This document shows, one piece after another, positions 59,890 through 64,000 of a DNA stretch of 64,000 bases. The DNA is from Sinorhizobium arboris LMG 14919 (GTDB lineage Bacteria > Pseudomonadota > Alphaproteobacteria > Rhizobiales > Rhizobiaceae). The stretch is from positions 434,001 through 498,000 of the forward strand of contig NZ_ATYB01000009.1 in assembly GCF_000427465.1 (NCBI RefSeq). Direction: 5' to 3'. How positions within the stretch are numbered: position 1 is the stretch's first letter; each line of letters opens with the position of its first letter. The translations under genes and the position numbers were made by a program. A model generated the notes under the pieces. That model saw only the letters and a program-made list of their open reading frames with translations. It ran no database searches and was not told where the DNA came from.

Positions 59890-61082
59890 CACGGCATCTC
59901 CACCATAGCGACGCCCTGGCGGGCGGTGACGCGACCGCGCTTGACGACCAGCGGACGCGGGGCGACATCCACCACTGCGTGGGCAAGCGTTTCACCGGTC
60001 AGCAGGGTGAAATCGGCATCGCAGCCGACCTCGAGGCCGTAGCTTTCGAGGCGCATGACATCCGCACCTCCCTGCGAGACGACGTGCAGAACATGTTCCA
60101 GATCGTGATCCGAGCGCATGCCGTTCTTCATGCCGATAATCCTGGCGCGGTCCAGCATGTCCGGCTGGCCCCATGGGCCCCAGGTATCGCGGATGCCGTC
60201 GCAGCCGCCGCCGATGCGCACGCCCGCTTCCTTCAGGCGCTTGATCGAGGGCACCGTAGCGGAAGGCGCACCTGTCGTGAGGATGGCGACATCCAGAATG
60301 GCGAGCTGTTCGATCAGCTGCCCGACGCGCAGATAATCGTTCATGCCGAGCGCAAAGGCATGGCTGATCGCCACGTTGCCTTCCATGCCGTTGGCGCGGA
60401 TGCGCTCGAAGATGAGTTCCATCGTGAAGGCGCCGAGATCGCCCGTCTCGTGCAGGTGGATGTCGATCGGTACGCCATATCTGGTGGCGAGCGCGAACAG
60501 AATGTCGAGCTGGCCCTTCGGATCGCGATCGATGCCGCACGGATCGATGCCGCCAAGCACTTCGCAGCCCTGACGCAGCGCCTCGTCGAGCAACTCCTTG
60601 GTGCCGGGCATGACCATCAGGCCCGATTGCGGAAACGCGACGATTTCGATGTCGATGACGCTCCGGAGTTTCTCGCGCGTTTCCCAGACGCCCTCGACCA
60701 GCGACAGGCCGTGAACCGGATCGATATCGACATGGCTGCGGATATGCGTCGCGCCGTGAGCCGCCAGACCGATCGCGTGGCGCATCGATTGGCGATGCGG
60801 ATCGATGCCGATCTCCAGACGGTGCTCACGTTCGAAATCGATGCGCTCGCGCAGGATCGCGGCGCGGTTGTTGACATGCCACGGCATGCCCCAGGTGGTC
60901 TTGTCGAGATGGGTATGCGCGTCGATCAGGCCGGGCACGACAATCGCGTTGCCGCCGTCTTCCACGGCGATGCCCGGCTCCGCTTCGAAGCGCCCGAAGC
61001 CGGCAATCTTTCCGTTCCTGATCAGAATATCGCAGGTTTCGCCCGCCATGGGCCGGACGCTGCGGAGCAAAAGATCGTTCAT
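59889..61082 (-). CDS. Cytosine-deaminase-like amidohydrolase
   Basis: This 397-residue amidohydrolase resembles CodA/AtzC-type deaminases. It has PGLIDAHTHLDKTTWG (HxH pair), HLHETGD, SHAFALG and the catalytic-type Asp in GGCDGIRDTWGPWG. It should deaminate or hydrolyse a cyclic amidine or amide in the cytoplasm. The substrate is not necessarily cytosine. The preferred ATG is 61082. It lies 5 nt after the DppC-like gene, and its product probably acts on the imported compound together with the second amidohydrolase. Confidence 0.82.
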   Translation of the reverse strand: MNDLLLRSVRPMAGETCDILIRNGKIAGFGRFEAEPGIAVEDGGNAIVVPGLIDAHTHLDKTTWGMPWHVNNRAAILRERIDFEREHRLEIGIDPHRQSMRHAIGLAAHGATHIRSHVDIDPVHGLSLVEGVWETREKLRSVIDIEIVAFPQSGLMVMPGTKELLDEALRQGCEVLGGIDPCGIDRDPKGQLDILFALATRYGVPIDIHLHETGDLGAFTMELIFERIRANGMEGNVAISHAFALGMNDYLRVGQLIEQLAILDVAILTTGAPSATVPSIKRLKEAGVRIGGGCDGIRDTWGPWGQPDMLDRARIIGMKNGMRSDHDLEHVLHVVSQGGADVMRLESYGLEVGCDADFTLLTGETLAHAVVDVAPRPLVVKRGRVTARQGVAMVEMP

Positions 61083-61087
61083 GCGAC

Positions 61088-62038
61088 TTACCTCAGCTTC
61101 GGATTGAGAGCATCGCGCAGCCAGTCGCCGAGCATGTTGACGGCCACGACCAGCAGGCAGAGCTGAATGACGGGGAAGAGCACGATCCACCAGGAACCGG
61201 AGAACAGGAACTGGTTGCCGATGCGGATCAGCGTGCCCAGAGAGGGTTGGCTCGGCGGCATGCCGATGCCAAGGAAGGAGAGCGTAGCTTCGGTGAGGAT
61301 CGCCATGCCGAAGTTGAGCGTTGCCGCCACCATGATCGGCGTCAGCGTGTTGGGCAGGATGTGCTTGGCCATGATGCGTCGGGCAGGCACGCCGATCAGC
61401 CGCGCAGCCGATACGTAGTCCTTGCCGGTTTCAACGATTGCCTGCGCGCGAACCGTGCGGGCATATTGCACCCAGGCGGAAAGCGCGATGGCCAGAATGA
61501 GCACCGCCGAGGCGCCGGCCTCCCGCAGGCCGACGGGCAGCATCTGCCGTACGACTGTCGAAACCAGAATGGCGACGAGGATGGTCGGAATGGACAGGGT
61601 GATGTCCCCGACCCGCATCAGCAGATTGTCGATGAAACCGCCGAAGTAGCCAGAGATCAGCCCCGCACTCATTCCGATCAGCAGGGAGAGCGCCACCGAG
61701 GCGATGCCGATGACGATGGAAATGCGCGTTCCGTAGAGAATGGCCGACAGCATGTCGCGGCCCTGCGTGTCGGTGCCGAGAAGATAAGGCCATTCGCCGC
61801 CTTCTTCCCATACCGGCGGCAATTCCGCCTTCCACATGTCGAGCGCTGCGCCGTCGTAAGGGTTCTGCGGCGCGATCAGCGGGGCGAACAGTGCCGTCAG
61901 GATCAGGATAGCCAGAAGCGCGGCGCTGAACGTCGCCGTCTTGCTATGTGTGAACGACCACCACAGGTCGCTTTTGCGAATACGCTGAAGAAGCGATGGT
62001 CGCGTGACGGGCGGAGTCTGAGAAGTCTGGATGCTCAT
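61088..62038 (-). CDS. Dipeptide-type ABC permease, DppC-like
   Basis: This 316-residue inner-membrane permease has an N-terminal soluble part, then ATFSAALLAILILTALFAPLIAP, the hallmark LLGTDTQGRDMLSAILYGTRISI, the coupling region YVSAARLIGVPARRIMAKHILPN and ATLSFLGIGMPPSQPSLG. The first ATG in frame with a reasonable distance is 62038. It follows the DppB-like gene by 22 nt. Confidence 0.91.
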   Translation of the reverse strand: MSIQTSQTPPVTRPSLLQRIRKSDLWWSFTHSKTATFSAALLAILILTALFAPLIAPQNPYDGAALDMWKAELPPVWEEGGEWPYLLGTDTQGRDMLSAILYGTRISIVIGIASVALSLLIGMSAGLISGYFGGFIDNLLMRVGDITLSIPTILVAILVSTVVRQMLPVGLREAGASAVLILAIALSAWVQYARTVRAQAIVETGKDYVSAARLIGVPARRIMAKHILPNTLTPIMVAATLNFGMAILTEATLSFLGIGMPPSQPSLGTLIRIGNQFLFSGSWWIVLFPVIQLCLLVVAVNMLGDWLRDALNPKLR

Positions 62039-62060
62039 CGGTCTTGGCCCCACAGTCGGT

Positions 62061-63029
62061 TCAACGGGCTGTACGCAAGCGGGGATCGATTACCGCATAG
62101 GCAATGTCCACCAGCGTGTTGAGCACGACGAAGATGAAAGAAATGATGCAGAGGTAAGCCGCCATGACAGGAATATCGAGGAAGGTGACCGCCTGTATGA
62201 ACAGCATGCCCATGCCCGGCCACTGGAACACGGTTTCGGTGATGAGCGCGAAGGCAATCAGCGAACCGACATTCATGGCGGTCATGGTCACGACCGGCAT
62301 CAGACAGTTGCGCAGCGCGTGGCGGAAATAGATGCGCCATCGCGGAATGCCGCGCGCGCGGGCAAACTTCACGTAATCCGATCGCAGCACCTCCAGCATC
62401 TCAGCGCGCACCAGACGCATGACCAGCGTTACCTGATAAAGCGAAAGCGCGACGGCGGGCAGCAGGATCGCCGCGCGGCCCGACGGCGTCAGGAGGCCCG
62501 TCGACCACCAGCCGAGCTGCACGACATCGCCGCGCCCGAAGGCCGGGAGCCAGCCGAACGTAACGGAGAAGACGAGGATCAGCAGGATACCGACGACGAA
62601 GCTCGGCAGCGAAACGCCGACAATGGAGAGGAACTGCAGGCCCTCCGTATACCATTTGCCGCGCTTGATCGCCGTCAGAACGCCGAGGGGAAGCCCGAGC
62701 AGCAGCGAGATCAGGGTGGCGACCATTACCAGCTCCAGCGTCGCCGGAAAACGTTCGGCGATCAGGGTCAGCACATCCTGGCCGTTGCGGTAGGAAATGC
62801 CGAAATTGCCCTGCGCAGCATTGACCACGAACCGGGAATATTGCGTCATGAGGCCATCGTTGAGACCAAGGCGTTCGCGCAGATTATCGCGATCGCTCTG
62901 CGTCATCTGCTCGTTGGCCATCATCTCGACGGGGTCACCTGCCAACCGGAAAATCAGAAAGGCCAGCAAAGCGACGGCCAACATCACCATGACGGCGTTT
63001 GCCAGGCGCTTTATGATAAAAACCAGCAT
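62061..63029 (-). CDS. Dipeptide-type ABC permease, DppB-like
   Basis: This 322-residue inner-membrane permease starts MLVFIIKRLANAVMVMLAVALLAFLIFRL, with the typical first helix (residues 9-28). It continues with the coupling segment YVKFARARGIPRWRIYFRHALRN and the C-terminal FQWPGMGMLFIQAV that marks DppB-type subunits. The binding-protein gene precedes it by 62 nt containing a strong hairpin. Confidence 0.91.
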   Translation of the reverse strand: MLVFIIKRLANAVMVMLAVALLAFLIFRLAGDPVEMMANEQMTQSDRDNLRERLGLNDGLMTQYSRFVVNAAQGNFGISYRNGQDVLTLIAERFPATLELVMVATLISLLLGLPLGVLTAIKRGKWYTEGLQFLSIVGVSLPSFVVGILLILVFSVTFGWLPAFGRGDVVQLGWWSTGLLTPSGRAAILLPAVALSLYQVTLVMRLVRAEMLEVLRSDYVKFARARGIPRWRIYFRHALRNCLMPVVTMTAMNVGSLIAFALITETVFQWPGMGMLFIQAVTFLDIPVMAAYLCIISFIFVVLNTLVDIAYAVIDPRLRTAR

Positions 63030-63048
63030 AGGAATTCCTCGGTCACAG

Positions 63049-63082
63049 GGCGCTCCGAGGGATCCTCCTCCCCCGGAGCGCC
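63049..63082 (-). promoter_or_regulatory. Intercistronic stem-loop after binding-protein gene
   Basis: GGCGCTCCG (63049-63057) and CGGAGCGCC (63074-63082) form a perfect 9-bp stem, with further GGG/CCC pairing inside. On the transcribed strand it begins 9 nt after the binding-protein stop codon. Confidence 0.7.
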
Positions 63083-63091
63083 ATGATTGAA

Positions 63092-64000
63092 CTATTCGGC
63101 AAAGTGCGTCAGCCAGTGACGAGGCTTGTTGTCCGGCAACTGCACGATCTTATCGATTTTGTTCGACATGACCCAGGCCATGGGCTGCTGGTGCAGCGGC
63201 AGCATCACGATCTCGTCCTTCACCATTTGCAGCGCCTCGGTCTGCAGCGCCAGACGCTTGGTGCGGTCCATTTCGGTCGATGCCTGAACGATCAGCTTGT
63301 CGATGTCCGGATAGCTCCAGCCACCCCAGTTGAAGACGCCGGCATTGGCCGTCTTGGTCTCGATCATCTGAAGAAGGATCGAATAGCTGTCGAGCATCGG
63401 TTCCGTCGCCCAGCCGATCAGATAGACGTCGGCCTTACCGCCCGTACGCTTCGGCGCCTGCGCGGCGGTGGGCGCAATGTCGAGCTGCGGCTTGAACCCT
63501 GCGCGGCTCAGCATGTTCACCAGCCCCTGGCACAGTTCCTCCTCGTTCACATAGGCGTCGGTCGTGCAGACCAGCGTGAACGGATAGTCGGAAGCGCCTG
63601 CCTCGGCCAGAAGCTTTTTCGACAGGGCCGGATCGTAAGCCAGCGTGGTGTCCAGTTCGGGCGCGTAACCGGGAATTTCCGGCGCCACCACCGCGCCCGC
63701 CGTGCGCGACTTGCCGCGCATGACGCGCTTCTGGATCAGATCCCGGTCGAGCGCATGGGCAAACGCCTGGCGCACGCGCAGATCGTTGAACTTGTTCTCC
63801 GAACCGTCGGCGAGTTTCGGCTTGCGGTTGAAGCCGATCATGACGGTGCGCAGATCGGTGCGTTCCATGACCTTCAGATCAGGCTGCGCCAGCAGCCGCG
63901 GCAGATCCTGCGACGGCGCGTTCTCGGTGAAATTGACTTCGCCGGAAAGGAGCGCGGCCACGCGCGTTGCCGCCGAGGTGATCGGCGTGAATTCGATACG
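63092..64000 (-). CDS. Peptide-type ABC substrate-binding protein (partial, runs off right edge)
   Basis: The C-terminal 302 residues of a family 5 solute-binding protein are visible. The frame is open to the last base of the window, so roughly 200 N-terminal residues with the signal peptide are missing. Landmarks include GEVNFTENAPSQDLPRLL, VRQAFAHALDRDLIQKRVM, YDPALSKKLLAEAG and DEIVMLPLHQQPMAW. It should capture the substrate of the amidohydrolase-containing operon. It is likely the operon's first gene, with the hairpin at 63049 just downstream. Confidence 0.9.
   Translation of the reverse strand, partial: RIEFTPITSAATRVAALLSGEVNFTENAPSQDLPRLLAQPDLKVMERTDLRTVMIGFNRKPKLADGSENKFNDLRVRQAFAHALDRDLIQKRVMRGKSRTAGAVVAPEIPGYAPELDTTLAYDPALSKKLLAEAGASDYPFTLVCTTDAYVNEEELCQGLVNMLSRAGFKPQLDIAPTAAQAPKRTGGKADVYLIGWATEPMLDSYSILLQMIETKTANAGVFNWGGWSYPDIDKLIVQASTEMDRTKRLALQTEALQMVKDEIVMLPLHQQPMAWVMSNKIDKIVQLPDNKPRHWLTHFAE

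Noticed and set aside
1..64000. tRNA/rRNA genes, CRISPR arrays, transposases, integrases or prophage genes
   Set aside because: None was recognised. No regularly spaced repeats, terminal inverted repeats with a transposase, or tRNA-like cloverleaf caught my attention. A covariance-model scan would be needed to be sure about small RNAs.

Overview
The window is a dense, GC-rich alphaproteobacterial segment. It looks like a Sinorhizobium/Ensifer replicon, probably a pSymB-like chromid. That is inferred from three things: a malonate locus with the matPQMAB plus GntR-regulator arrangement described in Sinorhizobium meliloti, a BA14K-family protein, and short palindromic intergenic repeats of the kind common in rhizobia. 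Most of it is catabolic cassettes, each with its own importer and regulator. I saw no rRNA, tRNA, CRISPR array, insertion sequence, phage or conjugation gene.

Layout. (1) 0.3-9.1 kb: one operon for import and breakdown of an unidentified polyol or sugar (CUT2 ABC importer, FGGY kinase, DeoR regulator, GlpD-like FAD dehydrogenase, class I aldolase-like protein), behind a 49-bp dyad. (2) 9.1-21.8 kb: a divergent sugar/sugar-acid locus. Leftward are an SMP-30 lactonase, an SDR, an AGE-family epimerase and a glucarate-dehydratase-like enzyme. Rightward are three FCD-type GntR regulators, a second enolase-superfamily dehydratase, a CUT2 ABC importer with a single-domain ATPase, a second SDR and an aldose epimerase. 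(3) 22.1-22.8 kb: a BA14K protein with a duplicated motif. (4) 23-34 kb: a D-amino-acid/D-peptide cassette (D-amino acid transaminase, DmpA-type P1 peptidase, DppA-type M55 D-aminopeptidase, LysR regulator, amidohydrolase, complete dipeptide-type ABC importer). (5) 34-41 kb: accessory and stress genes (Tat-exported hydrolase with TetR, two envelope/stress proteins behind an EcfG-type promoter, AI-2E exporter with an extra C-terminal domain, VOC protein, GreA/GreB-like factor). (6) 41-47.7 kb: malonate uptake and activation (matPQMAB and a GntR regulator). (7) 47.8-54 kb: a five-PAS GGDEF-EAL protein, an exported sorbosone-dehydrogenase-like protein, a small DUF protein, and a TetR/YciI pair with tandem operators. 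(8) 54.2-64 kb: a hydantoin-racemase/flavin-reductase pair with a GntR regulator, then a leftward operon of a second dipeptide-type ABC importer and two amidohydrolases. Its binding-protein gene runs off the right edge.

How it works together. Each cassette couples an importer to the first enzymes acting on its cargo. Genes within operons are tightly packed, often with ATGA stop/start overlaps that suggest translational coupling. The strongest pattern across the window is that all five transporter operons carry a strong stem-loop immediately after the solute-binding-protein gene, which should keep that protein in excess over the membrane parts. The actual substrates of regions 1, 2 and 8 cannot be read from the sequence and are the main open questions.
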